Source: Candidatus Woesearchaeota archaeon (lineage in GTDB: Archaea > Nanobdellota > Nanobdellia > Woesearchaeales > UBA525). From it: a stretch of DNA of 10,624 bases. Both the position numbers and the translations under genes were made by a program. The stretch spans positions 1-10,624 of the forward strand of contig JAJPEB010000031.1 in assembly GCA_023252315.1 (NCBI GenBank), read 5' to 3'. Positions 1-6,223 of this stretch are shown here, piece after piece; position 1 is the first letter of the stretch; every line of letters starts with the position of its first letter. The notes beneath the pieces are model-generated. The model was not told the origin of the DNA. It saw only the letters and a program-made list of their open reading frames with translations, and made no database searches.

Positions 1-275
1 CGCTGCTGCTCTTCGCGCTCCCGCGCAAGGGCCTCCCGCGCGAGCGCGAGGTCGCGGGCCCGCCGGTCGCGCGCAAGGACGACGTCGCGCGCTTCACGGC
101 GAAGCACTCCCGCACCCGCGTGCGCGAGGGCAGGATCTACGCGAGCGAGCCGCGCCCGTTCACGGACCCCGCGCGCCTGCTCGCGCACCTGTGCGCGCAG
201 CGCTACGTGCGCGAGCGGGTGCGCGCGGTGCGGATCTCGCAGGGCCAGGCGCACGACTCCTCTCGCGAGCGGTGA
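1..275 (+). CDS. 3' end of an unrecognised protein gene (partial)
   Basis: The reading frame with codons beginning at base 3 is open from the window edge to the TGA at 273-275, giving about 90 residues. Nearly all its codons end in G or C, like the confident genes here, whereas the other forward frames lack that bias, so I take this frame as real. The fragment is rich in Arg and Ala, with a short hydrophobic start (LLLFALPRKG) and a more ordered-looking stretch (RIYASEPRPFTDPARLLAHL). I do not recognise a family and assign no function. The gene ends eight bases before the TATA element of the following transporter gene. The 5' part lies outside the window. Confidence 0.5.
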   Translation, partial: LLLFALPRKGLPREREVAGPPVARKDDVARFTAKHSRTRVREGRIYASEPRPFTDPARLLAHLCAQRYVRERVRAVRISQGQAHDSSRER

Positions 276-282
276 CGCAGGA

Positions 283-292
283 TTTTTATATC
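283..292 (+). promoter_or_regulatory. TATA element for the VIT-family gene
   Basis: TTTTTATATC stands out in very GC-rich DNA and follows the stop codon of the upstream gene. Its centre (about 287) is 25 bases before the ATG at 312. Archaeal transcription usually starts about 25-27 bases downstream of the TATA centre, so the transcript would begin at or next to the start codon. A purine-rich GGGGAAGGAG at 296-305 could be read as a ribosome-binding site, but with this TATA position it would probably not be transcribed. Confidence 0.7.
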
Positions 293-311
293 GACGGGGA
301 AGGAGCGCACC

Positions 312-1163
312 ATGCTCAAGGCGCGTCCCCTGCACCATCTGCGCAAGCCGAGGCGCGCCGCGCCCGCGCGGGCAGCGCACGAGCCGCACCCGTACGCGCT
401 CCCCATCCTGCCGGAGGATGGCTCCGTGGCCGCCGACCCTCCGTCCCCCTTCCCTGGAGGCAAGCCGCTCGCCGAGCGCGAGCACAAGCTCGCGGAGGAT
501 CTTCACGACTGGATCCTCGGCGGCCAGGACGGCCTCGTCAACGAGCTCGGCACGATGCTCGGCCTCGCTGCGGTGACCGCCGACAAGACGATCCTCGTCG
601 CGGGCGGGCTCGCGTCCATGCTCGCAGAGGCGATCAGCCTCGCGGCCGTCGCGTACACGAGCACGCGCGCGAGCATCGCCTACTACGAGAGCGAGCGCGC
701 GGAGCAGGAGCGCCTGATCGTCGAGAACCCGCACCTGCAGCGAGAGGTGCTCATCGACGCGTACGCGCGCCGCGGCCTCTCTCGCGCCGACGCGGTGCGC
801 ATCGTCGCCGAGCTCACCCACGACAGGAAGGTCTGGCTCGAGATGCTCATGGAGGAGCACCTGCACCTCTACCCGCTCGGGGATGCGAAGCCGCTGCACT
901 CCGCGCTCATCGTCGGCATCGCATCGACGCTCGGCTGCCTCATCGCGCTGCTGCCGTTCTTCTTCCTCGAGCGCTCGGGCGCGGTCATCGTCTCGCTCGT
1001 CGGCAGCACGCTGCTGCTCTTCGGCGGCGGCGCGATCTCGGCGAAGCTCACGATCGGCGACTGGAAGCGGCGCGGCCTCGAGATCGCCTCGATCGGCCTC
1101 GTCGCGGCGCTCGCTGGCTTCGGCATCGGCTGGCTCTTCACGCACGGCTTCGTGCACGCCTGA
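312..1163 (+). CDS. VIT1/CCC1-family Fe2+/Mn2+ transporter
   Basis: A 283-residue integral membrane protein of the VIT1/CCC1 family, which moves ferrous iron or manganese across a membrane in exchange for protons. The first helix carries the family pattern ILGGQDGLVNELG (68-80), and the second has GLASMLAEAISLAA (99-112). About 75 hydrophilic residues follow (120-194), rich in Glu and His and including WLEMLMEEHLHL (175-186); in plant VIT1 the equivalent loop is the metal-binding domain using Glu and Met. Three more hydrophobic segments (about 196-219, 221-243, 256-278) give the family's five helices. The first 65 residues are an unusual Arg/Pro/Ala-rich extension. The ATG at 312 is chosen because the TATA element fits it; a later start would remove this extension. 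Metal specificity and export versus import cannot be read from sequence. It seems to be transcribed alone. Confidence 0.87.
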   Translation: MLKARPLHHLRKPRRAAPARAAHEPHPYALPILPEDGSVAADPPSPFPGGKPLAEREHKLAEDLHDWILGGQDGLVNELGTMLGLAAVTADKTILVAGGLASMLAEAISLAAVAYTSTRASIAYYESERAEQERLIVENPHLQREVLIDAYARRGLSRADAVRIVAELTHDRKVWLEMLMEEHLHLYPLGDAKPLHSALIVGIASTLGCLIALLPFFFLERSGAVIVSLVGSTLLLFGGGAISAKLTIGDWKRRGLEIASIGLVAALAGFGIGWLFTHGFVHA

Positions 1164-1188
1164 GCGGCGCTGCGTCGCTGGCGGCGGG

Positions 1189-1196
1189 TTTTTATA
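1189..1196 (+). promoter_or_regulatory. TATA element for 6-phosphogluconolactonase
   Basis: TTTTTATA lies in the 55-base gap between the transporter and the lactonase genes. Its centre is about 26 bases before the tandem ATG ATG at 1219-1224, so the mRNA is probably leaderless. No Shine-Dalgarno-like sequence precedes the start. Confidence 0.72.
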
Positions 1197-1218
1197 CGCA
1201 GGCCTCTCCCTGCGGCGC

Positions 1219-1905
1219 ATGATGCGCGTGCTCGCACCGACGACGCAAGAGCTCTACGCGATGGCGGGCGAGACGCTGCTCGCGGGCATCGAGAGAGCGC
1301 TCAGGGCGCGCGGCACGTGCGTGATCGGCCTCGTCGGCGGCAGGTCGATGCCCGCGCTGCTCGAGTCGCTCCTCTCGCGCCTGCACGGCAAGCGCCTGGA
1401 GGGCAGCGTGCACGTCTTCTGGCTCGACGAGCGCGTGGACCCCGACAAGAACTTCACGCCCGTGCTGCCGCTCCTCGAGCGCCTGCAGGCGCACATGGAC
1501 CTCGCGTGGCATCCGCTCGTGAGCACACAGCGCGCGGCGATGGAGGCCGAGATCGCGTCGTGCGGCGATGCGCTCGCGCGCTTGGGCGGGACGTTCGACG
1601 TCGCGGTGCTCAGCGCGGGCGAGGACGGCCACGTCGCCTCGCTCTTCCCGCGCAACCCCGCGCTCCACGCGCGCGAGCGCCGCTATGTCTTCGTCGAGGA
1701 CGCTCCCAAGCCCCCGCCGCTGCGCGTGAGCGTCTCGCCGCCGCTGCTCCTCGCCGCGCACGAGACGCTGCTCCTCTTCGCGGGCGCCGGCAAGCGCGAC
1801 GCGTACAGGAGGTTCTGCGACCAGGGAACTCCCGTCGAGGAATGCCCCGCGAAGCTGCTCGAGGGGGCGCGCGCGCTGCGCGTGCTCGTGTGCGTCGACG
1901 ATTGA
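1219..1905 (+). CDS. pgl: 6-phosphogluconolactonase
   Basis: A 228-residue soluble enzyme hydrolysing 6-phosphoglucono-1,5-lactone to 6-phosphogluconate, the second step of the oxidative pentose phosphate pathway. It belongs to the glucosamine-6-phosphate isomerase/6-phosphogluconolactonase superfamily. Hallmarks are the phosphate-binding GLVGGRS near the N-terminus (37-43), FWLDERVDP (67-75), SAGEDGHVASLFP (132-144) whose His138 corresponds to the catalytic histidine, and a late PPPLRVSVSPPLL segment (165-177). Length is slightly short for the family (about 230-260). The frame stays open far upstream through the transporter gene, but the promoter and the domain start both point to the double ATG at 1219/1222; which ATG is used is undecided. 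It stands 293 bases ahead of the main operon, with no T-rich terminator visible between, so read-through is possible. Confidence 0.88.
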   Translation: MMRVLAPTTQELYAMAGETLLAGIERALRARGTCVIGLVGGRSMPALLESLLSRLHGKRLEGSVHVFWLDERVDPDKNFTPVLPLLERLQAHMDLAWHPLVSTQRAAMEAEIASCGDALARLGGTFDVAVLSAGEDGHVASLFPRNPALHARERRYVFVEDAPKPPPLRVSVSPPLLLAAHETLLLFAGAGKRDAYRRFCDQGTPVEECPAKLLEGARALRVLVCVDD

Positions 1906-2146
1906 AAAGAGCGAAAATCTAGGAAGGTTGTCAATGGATGCTGCGGCGCATCTAAGCCCCTATTGGACGCCAAGGCAGTACCCGAGAGGAGCACGGATAT
2001 CGGGAAAAAAGAAAGCATCCCGGAGAAGCGCAGAAGATCCGAAAGAACAGAAAAAATGATGCGATGAGAAGACGGGATATGGAGAACGGAAAGAGGATAT
2101 ATCCGTCGGGAAACCTATTCCGCCGCCGCCAGCGCGGAAGAAAACA
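1906..2146. other. Purine-rich, lower-GC intergenic stretch
   Basis: This gap differs sharply from its surroundings. The + strand is dominated by A and G with A-runs (2005-2010 and 2051-2056) and lacks the GCGC-rich texture of the genes. It contains an AT-centred palindrome GGATATATCC (2095-2104), an ACGGATAT at 1993-2000 with its inverted copy ATATCCGT at 2099-2106, and a small potential stem CGGGA/TCCCG (2001-2005 with 2018-2022). A 41-codon ORF (1934-2059, ATG to TGA) follows a GGAAGGT five bases upstream, but its codon use is unlike the genes here, so I do not call it. The stretch may be upstream regulatory DNA of the operon, an RNA gene, or a decayed insertion. Confidence 0.5.
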
Positions 2147-2154
2147 TTTATAAT
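2147..2154 (+). promoter_or_regulatory. TATA element of the pentose phosphate operon
   Basis: TTTATAAT, preceded by the purine-rich GAAGAAAACA as expected for a BRE. The centre is about 49 bases before the transaldolase ATG, so transcription should start near 2176 and leave a leader of about 22 bases that includes the ribosome-binding site at 2184-2190. This is the only promoter in the window with a clear leader. A second AT-rich spot at 2095-2104 could be an alternative element or an operator. Confidence 0.72.
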
Positions 2155-2183
2155 CCCCGGTCGCATCGTCACGTCTAGGGCAC

Positions 2184-2190
2184 GGGGTGA
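2184..2190 (+). promoter_or_regulatory. Ribosome-binding site of the transaldolase gene
   Basis: GGGGTGA matches the core of the archaeal Shine-Dalgarno consensus (GGAGGTGA) and ends eight bases before the ATG at 2199. It supports that start and shows the organism also uses leadered initiation. Confidence 0.65.
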
Positions 2191-2198
2191 GCTGATCC

Positions 2199-2882
2199 AT
2201 GGAAATCTACCTCGATACGGGCAACGTCGACGAGATACGCAAGGCCGCGGAAACGGGCATGCTGAGCGGGGTCACGACGAACCCCACCCTCATCGCGAAG
2301 GAAGGGCGCGACTTCAAGCAGGTCATCACCGAGATCGCGCGCATCCTCGAGCGCCACACGCAGTCGTTCACCGTGAGCGCGGAGACGCACTCGACGGACG
2401 CCGACGGCATGGTCAAGGAAGGCATCGAGTACGCGAAGTACCACAAGAACGTCATCGTGAAGGTCCCCATGACCCGCGACGGCATCATCGCGGTCCAGCA
2501 GCTCGGCAAGCGCAAGATCCGCTGCAACGTCACGCTCTGCTTCTCGCCCAACCAGGCGCTGCTCGCGGCGAAGGCGGGCGCGTACATCGTCAGCCCGTTC
2601 GTGGGGCGCATCGACGACCACGGCGGCGAGGGCATGGAGCTCATAGAGCAGATCCGCGAGATCTACGACAACTACGAGTTCGCGACGAAGATCCTCGTCG
2701 CGAGCGTGCGCCACCCCGGGCACGTGCGCGACGCGGCGCTCCTCGGCGCGGACATCGTGACGCTGCCGGCGACGGTCTTCGAGCAGCTCTTCGCGCACCC
2801 GCTCACGGACAAGGGCCTCGAGAAGTTCCTCGCGGACTACCGCAAGTCCCAGGCGGCCCTCGAGCAGGGCAAGCGCGCATGA
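2199..2882 (+). CDS. tal: Transaldolase, TalC/fructose-6-phosphate aldolase type
   Basis: A 227-residue class I aldolase of the small transaldolase subfamily (TalC/FSA, about 215-220 residues), transferring a dihydroxyacetone unit between sedoheptulose 7-phosphate and glyceraldehyde 3-phosphate in the non-oxidative pentose phosphate branch. The opening DTGNVDEIR (6-14), SGVTTNPTLIAKEG (23-36), VIVKVPMT (85-92) and SPFVGRIDD are typical. Lys88 is the expected Schiff-base lysine; Asp6, Asn28 and Glu62 match other active-site positions of the fold. The RHPGHV motif near residue 170 is also conserved in TalC proteins. Subfamily members can be transaldolases or fructose-6-phosphate aldolases; the surrounding pathway favours transaldolase. 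First gene of the operon; its TGA overlaps the next ATG by four bases (ATGA, 2879-2882), indicating coupled translation. Confidence 0.93.
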   Translation: MEIYLDTGNVDEIRKAAETGMLSGVTTNPTLIAKEGRDFKQVITEIARILERHTQSFTVSAETHSTDADGMVKEGIEYAKYHKNVIVKVPMTRDGIIAVQQLGKRKIRCNVTLCFSPNQALLAAKAGAYIVSPFVGRIDDHGGEGMELIEQIREIYDNYEFATKILVASVRHPGHVRDAALLGADIVTLPATVFEQLFAHPLTDKGLEKFLADYRKSQAALEQGKRA

Positions 2883-4192
2883 CGCTTCCCACGCTCTCGT
2901 GGGAGAGCAGCGGCCTCGCGAGGCCCGCGCTCGCGGCGAAGGCGAAGCTCCTCGAGGCCGAGCTCGCGCGCATGCGCAAGGCAGCGTCGTCGGGCTACGC
3001 GGACGAGCGCGCGAGCGTCAACCTGCCGCTCGACAAGGGCCACCTCGCGCTCGCGAGGAGGCTCGCGCGCACGCGCAAGGCGTCGCTCGTGATCGTGGTC
3101 GGCATCGGCGGGAGCAACCTCGGCACGATCGCCGTGCAGGAGGCGATCCTCGGGAGGGCGCACAACCTGAGCCCCGGCAAGCGCGCGCGCATCCTCTACG
3201 CCGACACCGTCGACGCCGATGCGCTCGCCGCGATCGCGCGCTCGCTCAAGGACGCGCTGAAGAAGGGCGAGCGCGTCGCCATCAATCTCGTGAGCAAGTC
3301 GGGCGCCACGACGGAGTCCGTCGCGAACTTCGAGATCCTCCTCGCCGTCCTGCGCAAGTCGGACAAGGGCTGGCGCGACCGCGTCGTCGTGACGACCGAC
3401 GAGGGCTCGCCGCTGTGGGACCTCGCGCAGCAGGAGGGGTTCGCGGCGCTCCCCATCCCGAAGAAGGTCGGGGGCCGCTACAGCGTCTTCTCGCCCGTCG
3501 GCCTCTTCCCGCTCGCGCTGCTCGGCATCGACGTCGAGGCGCTGCTCGAGGGGGCGGCGCAGATGCGCAAGATCTGCCTTGACGCGCCGGCCGAGCGCAA
3601 CCCCGCGATCATCCGCGCGGCGATGCTCGCGCACGCGCGCGACTCGGGCATCGCGATCGCCGACAACTTCTACTTCGGCTCCGACCTCGAGTCGGTCGGC
3701 AAGTGGTACCGCCAGCTCATGGGCGAGAGCATCGGCAAGGAATGGGACGCCGCGCACGAGAGGCGCGTGCACATGGGCATCACGCCCACGGTGAGCATCG
3801 GCACGACGGACCTGCACAGCATGGCCCAGCTCTACTTCGGCGGCCCGCGCGACAAGATCCACACTCTCGTGACCGTCGAGCCGGACGCTGCGCTCGCAGT
3901 CCCGCGCATGGCGCAGTACGAGGCGCTCGTGCCGCACATCCAGGGGAAGAGGCTCTCGTCGATCATGGATGCCGTCGTGCAGGGCGTCGAGGCGGTGCTC
4001 TCGCAGCAGGGCATCCCCTTCTGCCGCATCGCGCTCGCGGGCAAGGACGAGCACACCGTCGGCGCGCTGCTCCAGCTGCACATGATGGAGATGATGTACC
4101 TCGGCGCGCTGCTCGGCGTGAACCCGTTCGACCAGCCCAACGTTGAGGCATACAAGGTTGAGACCAAGCGCGTGCTCGCGAGGGGGAAATGA
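2879..4192 (+). CDS. pgi: Glucose-6-phosphate isomerase (classical PGI superfamily)
   Basis: A 437-residue cytosolic enzyme interconverting glucose 6-phosphate and fructose 6-phosphate, connecting glycolysis or gluconeogenesis with the pentose phosphate cycle. Two SIS sugar-phosphate domains are evident: GIGGSNLGT (75-83) and SKSGATTES (139-147) bind the phosphate; GGRYSVFSPVG (198-208) and GVNPFDQPNVEAYK (413-426) match the PGI family signatures. Expected catalytic residues are Glu283 (in MGESIGKE), His313 (in TDLHSMAQ) and Lys426. Many archaea use cupin-type or bifunctional isomerases instead, so a classical PGI of bacterial-like length is notable. The gene overlaps its neighbours by four bases on each side (ATGA at both junctions). 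Confidence 0.95.
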   Translation: MTLPTLSWESSGLARPALAAKAKLLEAELARMRKAASSGYADERASVNLPLDKGHLALARRLARTRKASLVIVVGIGGSNLGTIAVQEAILGRAHNLSPGKRARILYADTVDADALAAIARSLKDALKKGERVAINLVSKSGATTESVANFEILLAVLRKSDKGWRDRVVVTTDEGSPLWDLAQQEGFAALPIPKKVGGRYSVFSPVGLFPLALLGIDVEALLEGAAQMRKICLDAPAERNPAIIRAAMLAHARDSGIAIADNFYFGSDLESVGKWYRQLMGESIGKEWDAAHERRVHMGITPTVSIGTTDLHSMAQLYFGGPRDKIHTLVTVEPDAALAVPRMAQYEALVPHIQGKRLSSIMDAVVQGVEAVLSQQGIPFCRIALAGKDEHTVGALLQLHMMEMMYLGALLGVNPFDQPNVEAYKVETKRVLARGK

Positions 4193-4701
4193 GGAAGACC
4201 GCCAAGGCAGGCAAGGGCGTCGCGCGCGCGAGGGCCGCGAAGGCCGCAAGGCCTGCGATCGTCATCGGCTCCGACCACGCGGGTTTCGCGACGAAGCAGC
4301 GTATCGTGCGCGCGCTCGCGAACGCGGGCTATACGATCATGGACGTGGGCACGTTCTCCGCCGACGAGCCCGTCGACTACCCCGGCTACGCGAAGCTCGT
4401 CGCGAAGGAGGTCGCGCGCGACCCCTCGGGCACGAAGGGCATCCTCGTCTGCGGGAGCGGCACGGGCATGGTGATAGCGGCGAACAAGGTCAGGGGCATC
4501 AGGGCCGCGTTCGCCTTCGACGCGTACGGCGCGCGCATGGCGCGCAAGGACAACGACGCGAACGTGCTCGCGCTGCGCGGCAGGCGCTTCCCGCAGGAGA
4601 AGGCGGCGGCGCTCGCGCTCGCGTTCCTCAAGGCCCCGTTCTCGGGCGCGCCGAGGCACGTGCGCCGGGTGCGCGAGATCGCGGCGCTCGAGGGGGGATG
4701 A
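4189..4701 (+). CDS. rpiB: Ribose-5-phosphate isomerase B
   Basis: A 170-residue RpiB/LacAB-family enzyme interconverting ribulose 5-phosphate and ribose 5-phosphate. Motifs are GSDHAGFATKQ (27-37), DYPGYA, LVCGSGTGM with catalytic Cys88, AANKVRGIRAA, and ARMARKDNDANVLALRGR. Archaea more often carry RpiA, so RpiB suggests a bacterial origin. The first 22 residues form an extra basic Lys/Ala/Arg-rich extension ahead of the usual IGSDHAG start; family members are normally about 145-155 residues. The ATG is fixed by its ATGA overlap with the pgi stop and a GAGGGGG just upstream; no internal ATG precedes the domain. The fourth pathway gene after it begins seven bases beyond its stop. Confidence 0.93.
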   Translation: MRKTAKAGKGVARARAAKAARPAIVIGSDHAGFATKQRIVRALANAGYTIMDVGTFSADEPVDYPGYAKLVAKEVARDPSGTKGILVCGSGTGMVIAANKVRGIRAAFAFDAYGARMARKDNDANVLALRGRRFPQEKAAALALAFLKAPFSGAPRHVRRVREIAALEGG

Positions 4702-4708
4702 GGCGACG

Positions 4709-5365
4709 GTGACGAAGCGCCCGCTCGAGATCATCCCGACGGTGCTCGCCTACGACGAGCGGGAGTTCACCGCGCTCTTCGGGAAGGTGGTGCCGATCTC
4801 GCCTTGGGTGCAGATCGACCTCATGGACGGGAAATTCGTCGAGACGGCGAGCATCCCGCTCCCGAGCGTGCCCGACGTGCGCGAGCGCAAGGGCACGAGC
4901 TTCGAGGCGCATCTCATGGTCCAGGACCCCTCCGCGTGGATCCCCGGGCTCGCGAGGCGCGGCTTCAGGCGCATCATCGTCCACTACGAGTCGCTCAAGG
5001 CGAGCGAGATCGTGGCGGTCGCGCGCGAGGTCAGGGCGCTCGGCATGCAGGCGATGCTCGCGTGCAACCCCGAGACGCGCATCGCGAGCGTGGTGCCTCA
5101 CGTCGCGCACTTCGACGGCGCGCTCGTGCTCGGCGTGCATCCCGGGCGCAACGGCGCGCCGTACGTCGAGGAGACGCCCGCGCGCGTGCGCGAGCTCGCG
5201 AAGATGTGCAAGGACGCGATCATCCAGGTCGACGGCGGCATGACGCCGTCGACGATCAAGGCCGTGGTGACGGCAGGCGCCGCGCGGGTGAACAGCGGGA
5301 GCTACGTCGCGAAGGCGGCGGACCCCGCGCGCGCGCTCAAGGAACTCTATGACGCTGCGAGGTGA
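4709..5365 (+). CDS. rpe: Ribulose-phosphate 3-epimerase family protein, divergent
   Basis: A 218-residue TIM-barrel protein of the ribulose-phosphate 3-epimerase family (ribulose 5-phosphate to xylulose 5-phosphate). It starts with GTG at 4709, seven bases after rpiB; no ATG lies near. Supporting segments are IIPTVLAYD (8-16), VQIDLMDGKFV (34-44), FEAHLMVQDP (65-74), VHPGRNGAPYV and VDGGMTP around Asp175. Of the usual metal/catalytic set, Asp37, His68 and Asp175 are present, but the first metal-ligand histidine (canonical HxD of 'HVDVMDG') is Gln35, and the canonical NPGFGGQ loop is replaced by HPGRNGA. I recall similar Q-for-H forms in proteins from candidate phyla. The operon position strongly suggests the epimerase role, but altered metal use or substrate cannot be excluded. 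Confidence 0.85.
   Translation: MTKRPLEIIPTVLAYDEREFTALFGKVVPISPWVQIDLMDGKFVETASIPLPSVPDVRERKGTSFEAHLMVQDPSAWIPGLARRGFRRIIVHYESLKASEIVAVAREVRALGMQAMLACNPETRIASVVPHVAHFDGALVLGVHPGRNGAPYVEETPARVRELAKMCKDAIIQVDGGMTPSTIKAVVTAGAARVNSGSYVAKAADPARALKELYDAAR
5359..5365 (+). promoter_or_regulatory. Ribosome-binding site of tktN overlapping the rpe stop
   Basis: GAGGTGA is a full match to the archaeal Shine-Dalgarno core. It includes the rpe TGA stop (5363-5365) and ends three bases before the ATG at 5369. This supports that start and coupling with rpe translation. Confidence 0.65.
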
Positions 5366-5368
5366 ACG

Positions 5369-6223
5369 ATGGAAGACAAGGAGCTCGCGATCATCGCGAA
5401 CGGGGCGAGGCAGGACATCGTCAGGATGCTGCTCGAGGCGAAGGCGGGGCACACCGCGGGGCCGCTTGGCATGGCGGATATCTTCACGGTGCTCTACTAC
5501 GACTGGGCGAAGGTAGACCCCCAGCGGCCGGACTGGGAGGGGCGCGACTACGTGCTCGTCTCGAACGGCCACATCTGCCCGGTCTGGTACGTGACGCTCG
5601 CGGGCAGGGGATTCTTCCCCAAGGACGACCTCATGCACTTTCGCAAGATCAACTCGCTGCTCCAGGGCCATCCGCACAACGAGACGATCCCGGGCGTCGA
5701 GAATTCCGGAGGGCCGCTCGCGCAGGGGCTCTCGCAGGCGGCGGGCATCGCGCTCGCGCTCAAGCGGGACAAGAAGGCGAACCGCGTGTTCTGCATCTGC
5801 TCCGACGGCGAGCACGACGAGGGACAGGCGTGGGAGGCCGCGCTCTTCGCGGGCCACTACGCGCTCGGCAACCTCACGCTGATCATGGACCGCAACAACA
5901 TCCAGATCGACGGCTTCACGAACGACATCATGAACCTCGAGCCGCTCGCGGACAAGTACCGCGCGTTCGGCTGGCACGTGACCGAGATCGACGGGCACAG
6001 CATCCCCGAGATCAGGAAGGCGCTCGCTTCCGCGGACAAGGCGAAGGACAGGCCGACGATGATCATCGCGCGCACGATCCCCGGCAAGGGCGTCGCAGAG
6101 TTCGAGAACAGGTTCGAGTGGCACGGCAAGCCCCCGAACGAGGACGAGGCCAAGAAGGCGCTCGCGCAGCTCGCGCAGGAGCGGCAACGCATCGAGAAGA
6201 AGTCGGGGTGGGGACGATGGTGA
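5369..6223 (+). CDS. tktN: Transketolase, N-terminal (ThDP pyrophosphate-binding) subunit
   Basis: A 284-residue protein corresponding to the N-terminal half of transketolase, which with the C subunit encoded next door transfers two-carbon ketol units between sugar phosphates. It shows AGHTAGPLGM (26-35), SNGHICPVWY (65-74), GHPHNETIPGVENSGGPLAQ (100-119) and the thiamine diphosphate/Mg motif CSDGEHDEG (144-152) followed by DRNN at 174-177. The canonical GDG reads SDG here. Split transketolases are normal in archaea and some bacteria, and the length fits. Its last seven bases overlap the start of the C-subunit gene, favouring coupled, stoichiometric synthesis of the two halves. Confidence 0.94.
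   Translation: MEDKELAIIANGARQDIVRMLLEAKAGHTAGPLGMADIFTVLYYDWAKVDPQRPDWEGRDYVLVSNGHICPVWYVTLAGRGFFPKDDLMHFRKINSLLQGHPHNETIPGVENSGGPLAQGLSQAAGIALALKRDKKANRVFCICSDGEHDEGQAWEAALFAGHYALGNLTLIMDRNNIQIDGFTNDIMNLEPLADKYRAFGWHVTEIDGHSIPEIRKALASADKAKDRPTMIIARTIPGKGVAEFENRFEWHGKPPNEDEAKKALAQLAQERQRIEKKSGWGRW

Noticed and set aside
191..1222. Plus-strand ORF of 343 codons over the transporter gene
   Set aside because: Arg/Ala-rich shadow frame; the overlapping frame at 312-1163 has clear VIT-family motifs and membrane segments.
1934..2059. 41-codon plus-strand ORF with a Shine-Dalgarno-like GGAAGGT
   Set aside because: Codon use (CTA, TAT, many AAA) differs from all genes here, and no promoter fits; kept only as part of the gap finding.
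1952..2200. Minus-strand ORFs of 70-82 codons in the purine-rich gap
   Set aside because: Phe/Ser-rich translations are what a purine-rich opposite strand produces; no start signal or family match is apparent, and they run into the operon promoter.
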